The notes under the pieces were generated by a model. It had not been told where the DNA came from. It was given only the letters and a program-made list of their open reading frames with translations, and did not search any database. From the NCBI RefSeq assembly GCF_000518865.1, contig NZ_JAEK01000048.1:1-37459 (forward strand): a stretch of 37,459 nucleotides of DNA, read 5' to 3'. This document shows, in pieces, positions 9,719 through 17,669 of this stretch (within the stretch, counting starts at the first letter, position 1; each line of letters begins with the position of its first letter). The DNA comes from Bacillus sp. J37 (GTDB taxonomy: Bacteria > Bacillota > Bacilli > Bacillales > Bacillaceae). The translations under genes and the position numbers were made by a program.

Positions 9719-9776
9719 GGTATCAAAAGCGAAGGAGTGGAATATAATACAGGATCTTCAAGTAGGGGTGTGAAAT

Positions 9777-9932
9777 ATGATTCATCAACAAACAATTGAG
9801 TTGGTTGAAGAGCTGTTACAGTCTCGAATTAACGAAATCCTACTAAATAATGAAGCAGAAAATTTCGATAAATTACCAGGTTTAGTTGAGTCATTGAAGC
9901 TTATAAAAGAACAATTTTCTAATAAAAAGTGA
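9777..9932 (+). CDS. Small acidic helical protein (51 aa), unknown
   Basis: MIHQQTIELVEELLQSRINE begins a 51-residue, highly charged, predicted all-helical protein ending in EQFSNKK. AGGGGTG (9764-9770) is 6 bases before the ATG, and a TATAAT (9743-9748) precedes it without a clear -35. It lies between copA and the PBP gene and ends just before a good terminator, so it forms its own transcript unit. Regular codon use, RBS and terminator support a real gene; no family is recognised. Confidence 0.6.
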   Translation: MIHQQTIELVEELLQSRINEILLNNEAENFDKLPGLVESLKLIKEQFSNKK

Positions 9933-9955
9933 ATGCGTTTCCTTTAAAGATAGAT

Positions 9956-9990
9956 AGTCCAGAGAATAGAATCTCTCTGGACTTTTTCTG
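9956..9990 (+). terminator. Terminator after small protein gene
   Basis: A 10-bp perfect stem AGTCCAGAGA (9956-9965) / TCTCTGGACT (9974-9983), then TTTTCTG. Confidence 0.8.
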
Positions 9991-10039
9991 TTTTAAAATA
10001 AGGCTAATTTCTTAGTGGAAGGTTAAGACTTAAGACATG

Positions 10040-10071
10040 TTGACGAAAAATATATACTGATTCAGTATATA
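10040..10071 (+). promoter_or_regulatory. Promoter with perfect 21-bp palindrome
   Basis: TTGACG (10040-10045) is a good -35. It is followed by a palindrome with 10-base arms TATATACTGA (10051-10060) and TCAGTATATA (10062-10071) around a single T. The -10 must lie inside it; TATATA at 10066-10071 gives a 20-base spacer. A perfect odd-centred palindrome over a promoter is typical of TetR-type operators. The regulator is not in the neighbourhood. Confidence 0.55.
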
Positions 10072-10109
10072 ACAAGCTAGAGTTTGCAACTTAGAAGGTG
10101 GGACAAGTC

Positions 10110-12230
10110 TTGGGAAGAATGGAAAAAAGGAAAGAACAAAGATCCTTAAAGAGAAAATCATTTTTCGCTAAAAAAATGGTCTTCAAAATAAGTACAGTAC
10201 TTTTGTTAACTGTACTCTGCGGTCTCTTAGTCATCAATATACTGATTTGGACAAGTGATGTGAGCAAGTTAGAAAAACCTGCACCACAGCCAACGATTAT
10301 TTATGATCAACAAGGAGAAATAGCTAGTAAGCTTTCCAATTCAAGGATTGAAGGTGTTTCATTAGAGGATATATCAGAGGATATGATACATGCTGTAATC
10401 GCTACAGAAGACCAACGTTTTTATCATCATCATGGTGTGAATTATTTCGCTATAACTAAAGCGTTTGTTACGAATTTGTTTAAAGGTGATGTCGTTGCAG
10501 GTGGAAGTACAATCACACAGCAGCTCGCAAAAAATGTGTTTTTGTCACATGAGCGTACTTATACAAGAAAAATGAAGGAATTGATTCTAACAAAAAAGAT
10601 TGAACGTTCTTATACAAAAGATGAAATTTTGGAACGTTACTTAAACCAAATTTATTTTGGTGAAGGTGCATGGGGAATCCAACGTGCAGCCCAAACCTAT
10701 TTCGGAAAAAACGCCTCAGACTTAACCTTAAGTGAATCTGCTTTGTTAGCTGGACTTATAAAAGCTCCTTCTTCACTATCACCTATTAAACATTTCGACC
10801 AATCTGTCAAACGAAGAAATATCGTTTTAACCTTGATGGAAAAAGAAGGGTTTATCACGGAAGAAGAATTAAAAAGTGCGAAAGCTGATCAAATTGTTTT
10901 AGATAAACGAAAAACCGAAGATGAATATAAGGGCAATTATCCATATTATATTGACTATTTAATAGAAGAAGCAATTAAGAAATATGATCTTACTGAAAAT
11001 GAAATTCTTTCTGGTGGACTTCATATCTATACAGAATTAAATCCAGTCATTCAAACTGCCGCTGAGGAAGTATACAATTCTGATACACTTTTTCCAGAAA
11101 GCAGTTCAGATCAACTCATTCAAAGTGGCAGTGTCTTTATTCATCCATCAACCGGTGGAATTCAGGCTTTAGTTGGAGGAAGAGGAGAGCATACATTCCG
11201 AGGATTTAATCATGCAAGCCAATTAATAAGGCAGCCGGGATCAACAATGAAACCTTTAGCAGTATACACACCCGCACTGGAGCAAGGCTATGAACCATTT
11301 GATCTTTTATTAGATCAGCCTCTAATTTTTGAGGGAGGTTATCAGCCGAAAAACTCCGACCATCAATATCGAGGCAAAACGACACTATTTGATGCTGTTA
11401 TTCACTCTTACAATATTCCAGCTGTTTGGCTTTTAAATGAAATAGGTTTGGAGAAAGGAATTCATGCTGTCGAACGTTTTGGCATTCCATTAGTGAAAGA
11501 AGATCATAGCCTGCCACTAGCTCTTGGTGGAATGTCTAAAGGAGCTTCACCGCTATTAATGGCACAGGCATTTGCTACTTTCCCAAATGATGGTGTGATG
11601 GTTGAAGCCCACTCTATTCAAAAAATTGAAGATGCAAATGGAGAAGTTATCGCCGAATGGCAAAGTAAAGCAACACGGGTAACAGAGCCCGAGGTTGCTC
11701 AGAAAATAACATATTTACTAAATGGTGTGGTGGAAAAAGGAACTGGTAAAAATGCTAAGATTTCCGGGATTGATGTAGCGGGAAAAACGGGTACTACCCA
11801 ATTACCTTTTGAAATGAACGGTGGATCAAATGATCACTGGTTTGTTGGCTATACACCTGAGTTAGTAGGTGCTGTTTGGTTAGGTTATGACAAAACAGAT
11901 GAACAGCATTATTTATTATCATCTAGCAGCCAAACCGCTACATTAGTATTTAAGGAGATCGTCTCAAAATCAAAATCAGAACTTACAGAAGCATCTTTTG
12001 ATTTATCACTTATTGCAGGTAACATAAAAAAAGCACTTGAACTTAGAGAAGAGGAGGAGAAAAAAGCAAAAGAACAGGCTGAGAAAGCAAGAGAAAGAGA
12101 GGAAGACAAGGAAGAGGAAAAGGAAAACAAAGGAAAGGGAAAAAAGAATAAAGATAAAGATAAACGCAAGGATAAGGAAAACAAAGATAGAGGTAATGGT
12201 AAAAAGAAAGAAAATGATGATGAGGATTAA
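10110..12230 (+). CDS. pbpF: Class A penicillin-binding protein, PBP1C/PbpF type
   Basis: A ~706-residue bifunctional peptidoglycan synthase anchored by one N-terminal helix (VLLLTVLCGLLVINILIW). The glycosyltransferase domain (~60-240) has ATEDQRFYHHHG with the catalytic Glu, GGSTITQQLAKN and RKMKELILTKKIE. The transpeptidase domain (~320-600) has RQPGSTMKPLA (active Ser of SxxK), SYN and AGKTGTT. PRQPGST-to-ALGG spacing and the GYDKTD block resemble PbpF of B. subtilis. It differs in its C-terminus: instead of the PbpF extension it has ~75 residues of almost pure Lys/Glu/Asp/Arg. The frame is open to GTG 10098, but AAGGTGG (10095-10101) fits TTG 10110 with 8-base spacing. A palindromic operator lies over its promoter. 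Confidence 0.88.
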   Translation: MGRMEKRKEQRSLKRKSFFAKKMVFKISTVLLLTVLCGLLVINILIWTSDVSKLEKPAPQPTIIYDQQGEIASKLSNSRIEGVSLEDISEDMIHAVIATEDQRFYHHHGVNYFAITKAFVTNLFKGDVVAGGSTITQQLAKNVFLSHERTYTRKMKELILTKKIERSYTKDEILERYLNQIYFGEGAWGIQRAAQTYFGKNASDLTLSESALLAGLIKAPSSLSPIKHFDQSVKRRNIVLTLMEKEGFITEEELKSAKADQIVLDKRKTEDEYKGNYPYYIDYLIEEAIKKYDLTENEILSGGLHIYTELNPVIQTAAEEVYNSDTLFPESSSDQLIQSGSVFIHPSTGGIQALVGGRGEHTFRGFNHASQLIRQPGSTMKPLAVYTPALEQGYEPFDLLLDQPLIFEGGYQPKNSDHQYRGKTTLFDAVIHSYNIPAVWLLNEIGLEKGIHAVERFGIPLVKEDHSLPLALGGMSKGASPLLMAQAFATFPNDGVMVEAHSIQKIEDANGEVIAEWQSKATRVTEPEVAQKITYLLNGVVEKGTGKNAKISGIDVAGKTGTTQLPFEMNGGSNDHWFVGYTPELVGAVWLGYDKTDEQHYLLSSSSQTATLVFKEIVSKSKSELTEASFDLSLIAGNIKKALELREEEEKKAKEQAEKAREREEDKEEEKENKGKGKKNKDKDKRKDKENKDRGNGKKKENDDED

Positions 12231-12254
12231 GCTTATGATCATAAATATAGGGTT

Positions 12255-12295
12255 AAAAGACAGACATGCTATTACAACTTGTCTGTCTTTTTAGT
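12255..12295 (+). terminator. Terminator after PBP gene
   Basis: A 12-bp perfect stem AAAAGACAGACA (12255-12266) / TGTCTGTCTTTT (12280-12291) followed by T. Confidence 0.85.
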
Positions 12296-12520
12296 TTGTA
12301 ATTTCATGTCGTAGAGTATGCGGAACAGCTAAATATAGCAGTTGAGAGCTGGATCCATCATCTTAGGTGTCAGGCTTCTATTATTTGCACAAAAAATAGT
12401 TGGTTCCCCATTGTAAAAGCAGAAGGAGTTCACATTTTTTTGTGGAACTTAAGAAGCATACATGATTGAAACAGTCCGCTAATATAGTGAATAACATATG
12501 ACAAATGAGGAGTGAGATCT
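12296..12520. other. Intergenic, no supported gene
   Basis: An open frame of 55 codons (12302-12466) has no start codon or RBS and resembles nothing I know. GTTCACA / TGTGGAAC (12428-12448) can form a hairpin with one bulged base and a T loop. Possible gene remnant; nothing assigned. Confidence 0.35.
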
Positions 12521-12799
12521 TTGTACGTGCTAATTGCTGTACTTTGTTTGTTTTTTGTTATCTATTCACTTTATCGTTCACATCAAAATGCAAAATGGAA
12601 GCTTATTAATTCAAGCTTAACGAAAGATGAATTTTTTCAGGTCCTCGACATTTTATCATCAGCAAATATCCGCTATAAAGTTCAACCTCCCACTCCAAGA
12701 AAAAGTCACTATGATATTTATGTGCAAATTGATGATGAGGTAAGTGCGATTTATTTATTACAGACTGTTATATTTACAGAGAACAGAGTCACAAAATAG
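12521..12799 (+). CDS. Small membrane-anchored protein, unknown
   Basis: A 92-residue protein: one N-terminal helix (VLIAVLCLFFVIYSLY), then a ~65-residue soluble domain with alternating helix/strand (FFQVLDILSSANIRYKV, YDIYVQIDDEVSAIYLLQ). The pattern recalls small ferredoxin-like domains such as DUF2007, but I cannot confirm that. The frame opens at GTG 12512, inside the RBS; AGGAGTG at 12508-12514 better serves TTG 12521 (6-base spacing). It ends 15 bases before the MFS gene, so the two are probably co-transcribed. Confidence 0.6.
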   Translation: MYVLIAVLCLFFVIYSLYRSHQNAKWKLINSSLTKDEFFQVLDILSSANIRYKVQPPTPRKSHYDIYVQIDDEVSAIYLLQTVIFTENRVTK

Positions 12800-12814
12800 A
12801 AAGAAGGACAGCAA

Positions 12815-14080
12815 ATGAGTAACCTTGAATACAAGCAAATTTCACGTAAAGTGTTTTTTAATAAAGCCAAATATAATTATTTTTTAATGCTTTTGATCGT
12901 TTTTGGAGGATTTCTTATTTTCGGGTTATCTGAAAATGTTAGAGGACCTGCTATACCTGTTATTCAAAATGACTTCCAATTGACTCAGACACATCTCGGT
13001 GCCTTGTTAGCTTTAAACTCTCTCGGATATTTACTTGCATGTTCATTTACCTCCATCCTTGCGAACAAAATTGGTATTAAGTGGACAGGGATTACTGCAT
13101 TTTTATCGATGACTGCAGCTGGATTTATCATCTTTTTTTCAACAACTTTTACAACTCTTTCAGCTTCTTTTTTCTTTTTATACATAGGTAATGGCATGTT
13201 GGAAATTGGGCTGGGAATAATGGCTGCCAGGATTTTTACGAAAAATACCGGAATGATGATGAACTTATCACACTTTTTTTATGGCCTGAGCTCAACAGTT
13301 GCTCCTATAATGGCTGCTTCCATTATGGGGTGGAATGGATTAGGTGGGGAAGAATTTGGTTGGAGAGGGATGTATCTTTTCATCCTTTGTTTTTCATTAC
13401 TACCAATCATTCCTTCATTACTAGGAATTTTTCCAACAGAAAAGATTGAAGAAGGCACTGTTCTATCCTTTAAATCTCTTTCTAGAGATCCGATTGCTTG
13501 GTTAATCGTTGCGATTTTATCATTCGGAGTCGTATCAGAGCTTGCTGTTGGAGGATGGTTAATTAATTATTTAGTCAAGGCTTATCAATGGGAAATAACA
13601 GATGCTTCACATATGTTGTCTTTATTTTTTTTATTTTTCATGCTTTCAAGATTATTGCTTGGGCCTTTAACCGACAAGGTAGGATTCACAAAATCCATTA
13701 TGATATTTTCCGCTTTTTCTGGAATTTGCAACTTTGCAGCAATTATAATAGGGGAGAAAGGAGCCATTTTATTCGCAGTCTCAGGAGCAGGGATTGCTTT
13801 AATTTATCCAACAGTTATGGCACTTCTTGCAAAAAGATATCCAAATGGTACAGGAACGGCTATTACGTTTACCGTTACATTAATGGGTATTGCAAGTGTA
13901 ATCGGAAACTTTCTAATCGGATTTATTATTGATTTTGTCACAAATGTATTCAGTAACGGGGAAAATGAATTGATCGGCTTACAGGCAGGATATGGATTCA
14001 TTGCATTGCTTGCAATATTATGTTCTGGATGTTGTTATGTTCTATATCGTATTTTTCGTAACCGTAATGAATTAGTGTAA
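12815..14080 (+). CDS. Major facilitator superfamily transporter
   Basis: A 421-residue, 12-helix secondary transporter of the plasma membrane. The first helix carries GLSENVRGPAIP. The loop between helices 2 and 3 (ILANKIGIKWTG) and its counterpart in the second half (GPLTDKVGFTKS) are the MFS motif A positions. GGWLINYL and SRLLLGPLTD resemble the fucose/glucose-type (FHS/GlcP-like) branch, so sugar/H+ symport is possible but not shown. It follows the small anchored protein gene. A hairpin without a strong T run follows. Confidence 0.8.
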   Translation: MSNLEYKQISRKVFFNKAKYNYFLMLLIVFGGFLIFGLSENVRGPAIPVIQNDFQLTQTHLGALLALNSLGYLLACSFTSILANKIGIKWTGITAFLSMTAAGFIIFFSTTFTTLSASFFFLYIGNGMLEIGLGIMAARIFTKNTGMMMNLSHFFYGLSSTVAPIMAASIMGWNGLGGEEFGWRGMYLFILCFSLLPIIPSLLGIFPTEKIEEGTVLSFKSLSRDPIAWLIVAILSFGVVSELAVGGWLINYLVKAYQWEITDASHMLSLFFLFFMLSRLLLGPLTDKVGFTKSIMIFSAFSGICNFAAIIIGEKGAILFAVSGAGIALIYPTVMALLAKRYPNGTGTAITFTVTLMGIASVIGNFLIGFIIDFVTNVFSNGENELIGLQAGYGFIALLAILCSGCCYVLYRIFRNRNELV

Positions 14081-14084
14081 GTGA

Positions 14085-14125
14085 CCTGCATTAAAATGTC
14101 TCCCGGACTTTAATGCAGGCGTTTA
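14085..14125 (+). terminator. Likely terminator after MFS gene
   Basis: An 11-bp perfect stem CCTGCATTAAA (14085-14095) / TTTAATGCAGG (14109-14119). The T run is poor (CGTTTAAATAAA), so efficiency is uncertain. Confidence 0.55.
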
Positions 14126-14163
14126 AATAAAGGTACAATTGACACCAAACCTGGAGGGGAAAA

Positions 14164-14772
14164 ATGGAGAAAACAGGGATTATTATCATCTTAAACGGTA
14201 CTCCAAGATCCGGAAAATCAAGTATTGCCAAATTCATTCAAGACAACTTTGAAGGTGTATGGATGAATCTAGGTGTTGATCATTTGATGAAAATGACTCC
14301 GGACGCGTATCAACCAGGCATTGGATTGCGTCCTGGAGGTGAGAGACCTGATCTGGAACCTGTTATTGAGCGTTTATATATTGCCATGTATGAGTCAATT
14401 GCTTCTTTTAGTCGAGCTGGGATAAATGTAGTAGTAGATGTAGGCCACCATGACGGCTATTCGACTTCATTAGATATTCTCAAAAAATGTGCAATGATCT
14501 TAGAAGGTTACCCAGCTTACTTTATAGGTGTATACTGTCCCATTGAAGTAATTATGAAAAGAAGACTTACTACATGGAATATTGGTTACACACCTGAAGG
14601 CAATATTCCAAAGCCGGTACAGCTATGGCAAAAGCTCGTCCATGAGCCTGGTATATATGATCTTGAAGTAAATACATCTATTTTATCCTCCGAGGAATGT
14701 GCGAATCTCATTAGAAATAGAATAAAACATGGACCGATGCCTACATCTTTTGAAGAAATTCGTAACTTATAA
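14164..14772 (+). CDS. Chloramphenicol phosphotransferase-like kinase
   Basis: A 202-residue P-loop kinase of the CPT family; the Streptomyces founder phosphorylates chloramphenicol. Walker A is GTPRSGKSS (12-20). NLGVDHLMK, VVVDVGHHDG and GVYCPIEVIMKRR follow in CPT order, and LVHEPGIYDLEVNTS is the characteristic C-terminal block (HxGxxYDLxVDT in CPT). Whether it confers resistance is unknown; Bacillus relatives are mostly uncharacterised. CTGGAGGGG precedes the ATG. It stands alone after a hairpin. Confidence 0.85.
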   Translation: MEKTGIIIILNGTPRSGKSSIAKFIQDNFEGVWMNLGVDHLMKMTPDAYQPGIGLRPGGERPDLEPVIERLYIAMYESIASFSRAGINVVVDVGHHDGYSTSLDILKKCAMILEGYPAYFIGVYCPIEVIMKRRLTTWNIGYTPEGNIPKPVQLWQKLVHEPGIYDLEVNTSILSSEECANLIRNRIKHGPMPTSFEEIRNL

Positions 14773-14793
14773 CGAATGATGTTTAAAAACTCG

Positions 14794-14949
14794 TTAATTT
14801 AAGAGTTGTATTTCTGATTCCTGTACTAATAAAATTTGCTCTCCGAAAACAATTTCATAATTACCATTTCCATAATTATAGATGACTTCACACTTTATGC
14901 CTTTATAAACCACTATTTGCTGACCAATTGTACTCGTTTCGTTAGACAT
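14794..14949 (-). CDS. Small beta-rich protein (51 aa), unknown
   Basis: MSNETSTIGQQIVVYKGIKC begins a 51-residue acidic protein ending EIQLLN. Strands such as KCEVIYNYGNGNYEIVF suggest a small beta barrel. AGAGGAGGAG lies 5 bases before the ATG on the minus strand, an excellent RBS. It is convergent with the CPT-like kinase gene. Not recognised; the RBS and clean frame make it a likely real gene. Confidence 0.65.
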   Translation of the reverse strand: MSNETSTIGQQIVVYKGIKCEVIYNYGNGNYEIVFGEQILLVQESEIQLLN

Positions 14950-15385
14950 AAAAACTCCTCCTCTATTTGAATAAAATTCATATTATTTTTTTAGGTTATT
15001 CATCTTGATAAAAAATGAAAAACCGTCAAAACTTAACCATGCAAATGAAAAGCATGCTTTAAGATAAATGACGGTTAGCTAGACAAGCAGGATCCCTATC
15101 ATTAACAAACTATTATAATAACGTTCTATATCAACTTTCATTGCATTTCCTAGCCAACTCAACTCGACACATTTATTATTTTAACAACAAATTAACAACG
15201 TTTGCACTACTAATCCTCCGACATTTTCAGTCAAACTTTTTAAATCTCATAACACACTTTGAAAGGGTTTACAATAATAAACTATCAAAAATATCTTTAA
15301 ATTTTTTGACATTTCCTTTACAATAAATTTTACGGAAGATTATCTTACATACTTCTTGAAAAACTCACTGTAAGGGGAACGTTTT
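14950..15385. other. Long intergenic with structured element
   Basis: It holds the hairpin at 15021-15076 and, near the HPP gene, TTGACA (15306-15311) and TACAAT (15319-15324), which are too close to be one promoter. No protein frame has an RBS. Confidence 0.4.
15021..15076 (-). terminator. Segmented hairpin, terminator-like on minus strand
   Basis: Three nested arms: AACCGTC (15021-15027) with GACGGTT (15070-15076), CTTAA (15032-15036) with TTAAG (15059-15063), CATGC (15038-15042) with GCATG (15052-15056). Read leftwards it ends in GACGGTTTTTCATTTTTT, as a terminator would. No gene is evident to its right on that strand, so a small RNA or leftward leader is possible. Confidence 0.45.
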
Positions 15386-15943
15386 ATGAATGTTGAGAAA
15401 ACACTTCAAAAAAATGATCAAAACATTAATATATTTTTTTATTCTTACTTGAGGAAAATGAGAGGAAACCAGAAAATACAAACGAATGTGAAGCTTGGAG
15501 ACACAATTATATCTGCGAGCGGCGGATTGATTGCTATTACACTCATTAGCTTTGTTGCAGTATTGTTAGGATATCCAATGATTTTAGGTCCGATGGGTGC
15601 AAGTTGTTTATTAGTATTTGCTGCTCATTCTTTACCTTTTTCACAACCAAGGCAAATAGTTGGTGGCCATCTCATTTCAACCTTTACAGCTTTATCAATC
15701 TGGAATGTATTTGGAAAATCTCATCTATCCATTGGTCTTACACTTGCCATTGTTTTATTTCTTATGATCTCACTAAAATTTATTCACCCACCTGCAGCTG
15801 CAAGCGCAATGGTGGCCATCAACACAGAAGCAGGCTGGGGGTTTTTATTATCTATCGTCTTATCATCTGTTCTCCTTATTTTGATCTCATTACTTTATAA
15901 TAATTTATTTAAAAATAGACAATACCCAAAACAATGGATATAA
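15386..15943 (+). CDS. HPP family integral membrane protein
   Basis: A 185-residue protein with about five helices and the family signatures GPMGASCLLVFAAHSLPFSQ, RQIVGGHLIS and FIHPPAAASAM (the HPP motif). Plant and cyanobacterial members have been linked to nitrite transport; the role in Bacillus is not known. The ~35-residue cytoplasmic start is polar. AAGGGGAACG precedes the ATG by a few bases. It ends at a strong terminator and no partner gene is evident. Confidence 0.85.
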   Translation: MNVEKTLQKNDQNINIFFYSYLRKMRGNQKIQTNVKLGDTIISASGGLIAITLISFVAVLLGYPMILGPMGASCLLVFAAHSLPFSQPRQIVGGHLISTFTALSIWNVFGKSHLSIGLTLAIVLFLMISLKFIHPPAAASAMVAINTEAGWGFLLSIVLSSVLLILISLLYNNLFKNRQYPKQWI

Positions 15944-15951
15944 CATTTATC

Positions 15952-15982
15952 AAAGAGGCCGTATTATACGGCCTCTTTTGTT
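15952..15982. terminator. Terminator after HPP gene
   Basis: A 12-bp perfect stem AAAGAGGCCGTA (15952-15963) / TACGGCCTCTTT (15967-15978) with a 3-base loop. It may also serve the convergent gene on the minus strand. Confidence 0.85.
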
Positions 15983-16028
15983 ACATCTTCTTAAATCTAC
16001 TTGGTATCTTCGCGGCTATTATTGAGCA

Positions 16029-16640
16029 TTAAAGTTTGTTATGTTTTCTTTCTATTCTTTTAAATAGTTTTAAGATGCTCCAGCAAATTAATCCAATTAA
16101 CCAATAAATCGGAAAGGAATATATATTTTTCCATGTTATTTCCATATACATATCCAACCGCTCCATTGTTGTTTCTGCTACAAATGCAATAAGTAACGCT
16201 AGTACACCTGTCGAAAAAAAGAATGTTTTAAATTTCTTTCCTGTTCTTTGGTAAACAAGCATAAAAGGAATGATAATAATTCCAACATCATACGGATACA
16301 TTTGCGGATATAAATAGGGTGTTAAACGAACAGGATATGTCCAAACCATAGCATTGCTTCCAATGGAATCTAAGAAAATAGCGATAATACCAAAAAACAT
16401 TCCAAAGGCTGTTATTTCTGTAATTCTTTTTTTATCAACGAAAATAAACCATACAAATGGAGACATAATACTTAATGAAACCAAAACCCACCATTTTATA
16501 GTCAAGTAATTATGATCTTGCCAGTAAGAGTGAAGTGTTTGGTAAAATAACTTTTCCTCTTTAAGAAGTTGTTCTAATGTTATAGAATGTAAAGATTGAA
16601 AGGGTAATAAATCTAAGATCATTTCCAATAATAGCACCAC
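16029..16640 (-). CDS. CBO0543-type membrane protein
   Basis: A 203-residue protein with about five to six helices. It resembles the CBO0543 family of Bacillus/Clostridium membrane proteins of unknown function: a polar N-terminus, WWVLVSLSIMSPFVWFIFVD, FLDSIGSNAMVWTYPVRLTP, YPYDVGIIIIPFMLVYQ, then a Lys/Arg-rich end RIERKHNKL. The first codon is GTG and has no clear RBS; ATG seven codons in is the alternative. It is divergent from the SRPBCC operon. Confidence 0.7.
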   Translation of the reverse strand: MVLLLEMILDLLPFQSLHSITLEQLLKEEKLFYQTLHSYWQDHNYLTIKWWVLVSLSIMSPFVWFIFVDKKRITEITAFGMFFGIIAIFLDSIGSNAMVWTYPVRLTPYLYPQMYPYDVGIIIIPFMLVYQRTGKKFKTFFFSTGVLALLIAFVAETTMERLDMYMEITWKNIYSFPIYWLIGLICWSILKLFKRIERKHNKL

Positions 16641-16710
16641 ATTTTGTCTTATTTACCTTTATCTTTTCCAAAAAATAAAAGAATAATAAAAAGTTGATAA
16701 AAATAAAGAA

Positions 16711-16758
16711 TAGACATGACACCAAATGGTGTTATAATAAAATAAAACCAATTGGTTT
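16711..16758 (+). promoter_or_regulatory. Promoter with two ArsR-type operators
   Basis: TAGACA (16711-16716), 16 bases, perfect TATAAT (16733-16738). ACACCAAATGGTGT (16719-16732) is palindromic (ACACCA / TGGTGT) and fills the spacer. AAACCAATTGGTTT (16745-16758) is a perfect palindrome just downstream of the -10. The two share the core ACCAAWTGGT, with centres 26 bp apart. The second gene of the operon is an ArsR repressor, so autoregulation is likely. Confidence 0.65.
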
Positions 16759-16790
16759 CATTTTCGATTATATTCATAGGAGTGAATTGT

Positions 16791-17210
16791 ATGCCAACAA
16801 TACAGGACATAAAAAAAACCACTATCTTTCAAGCACCCATCAACAAAGTATGGAAGATAGTCTCAACTTCAGAAGGAATTTCAGAATGGTTTATGCCAAA
16901 TGATTTCGAGGCAAAGGTTGGACATGAATTTCACATTCAATCTCCATTTGGTCCTTCACCATGTAAAGTTTTAGAAATTGAAGAACCAACAAAAATTGTT
17001 TTCTCCTGGGACACTGACGGCTGGATTGTCTCTTTTCTTCTGAGAGATTTAGGGGATAATACAGAGTTCACATTAATTCATAGCGGCTGGAAAGACGCTG
17101 ATGATATTCAACAAAAAGCAAATGAAAAAGCTTCTGTTGTTCGCGATAGAATGAATGGTGGTTGGGAGAATATTGTAAATGAAAAACTTCGAAAGGCTGT
17201 TGAAGCATAA
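16791..17210 (+). CDS. SRPBCC / AHSA1-domain protein
   Basis: A 139-residue START-like (AHSA1, CalC-related) domain protein with a hydrophobic ligand cavity. Signatures: [24 protein letters not shown] at the start, IVFSWDT, and the C-terminal helix [11 protein letters not shown]. The ligand is unknown. AGGAGTG (16778-16784) is 6 bases before ATG 16791; the frame upstream of it is not needed. Its stop TAA is followed at once by the GTG of the ArsR gene, so the pair is translationally coupled. Confidence 0.85.
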   Translation: MPTIQDIKKTTIFQAPINKVWKIVSTSEGISEWFMPNDFEAKVGHEFHIQSPFGPSPCKVLEIEEPTKIVFSWDTDGWIVSFLLRDLGDNTEFTLIHSGWKDADDIQQKANEKASVVRDRMNGGWENIVNEKLRKAVEA

Positions 17211-17540
17211 GTGGCACAAGCAAAGCATGATGTGTTTCAAGCTATTGCTGACCCGACCAGAAGAGAGGTTCTTCGTTTACTAGCAAAAAGAGATTTACCC
17301 ATTACAGAAATAACGGCTCATTTTCCAATAAGCCGGACAGCAATCACCAAACATCTCACTATTCTTTCAGAGGCAGAATTAGTGAGTGGGAAGAAAGTTG
17401 GAAGGGAAAAAATCTATCAACTTCATCCTGAGCCACTTATCGAATTAAAAGATTGGCTTTCATTTTACGAACAATTTTGGGATAATAAACTATCTATGCT
17501 AAGACATCTAGTTGAAAATGACAAAGATGAAAATTCTTAA
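17211..17540 (+). CDS. ArsR-family repressor
   Basis: A 109-residue winged-helix regulator: FQAIADPTRREVLRLLAKR, then ISRTAITKHLTILSEAELV (recognition helix) and GREKIYQLHPEPL (wing). It lacks the Cys metal motif of ArsR/SmtB sensors, as is usual for members paired with SRPBCC proteins. The GTG start touches the upstream stop. It probably binds the two palindromes over the operon promoter. Confidence 0.88.
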   Translation: MAQAKHDVFQAIADPTRREVLRLLAKRDLPITEITAHFPISRTAITKHLTILSEAELVSGKKVGREKIYQLHPEPLIELKDWLSFYEQFWDNKLSMLRHLVENDKDENS

Positions 17541-17558
17541 TAAAATATCTTTAGTATT

Positions 17559-17587
17559 CCGCACTTATTATAGTGCGGTTATTTTTT
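17559..17587 (+). terminator. Terminator after ArsR gene
   Basis: Stem CCGCACT (17559-17565) / AGTGCGG (17572-17578), then TTATTTTTTT. Confidence 0.8.
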
Positions 17588-17669
17588 TAAAATTATATGA
17601 CGATTTATCCTATACAATAAGATATAATATTCATAAAAAATTTAACTTATGTAAATTGAAGAGGTAGCG

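Noticed and set aside
9587-9799. 70-codon plus-strand frame
   Set aside because: No RBS, unlikely composition, and it overlaps the better-supported small gene at 9777 and the hairpin at 9683.
12037-12294. Lys/Arg-rich frame and Phe/Leu-rich frames on both strands at the end of the PBP gene
   Set aside because: Shadows of the purine-rich tail of the PBP gene; no starts with RBS.
12302-12466. 55-codon open frame
   Set aside because: No start codon and no RBS; listed only as possible debris.
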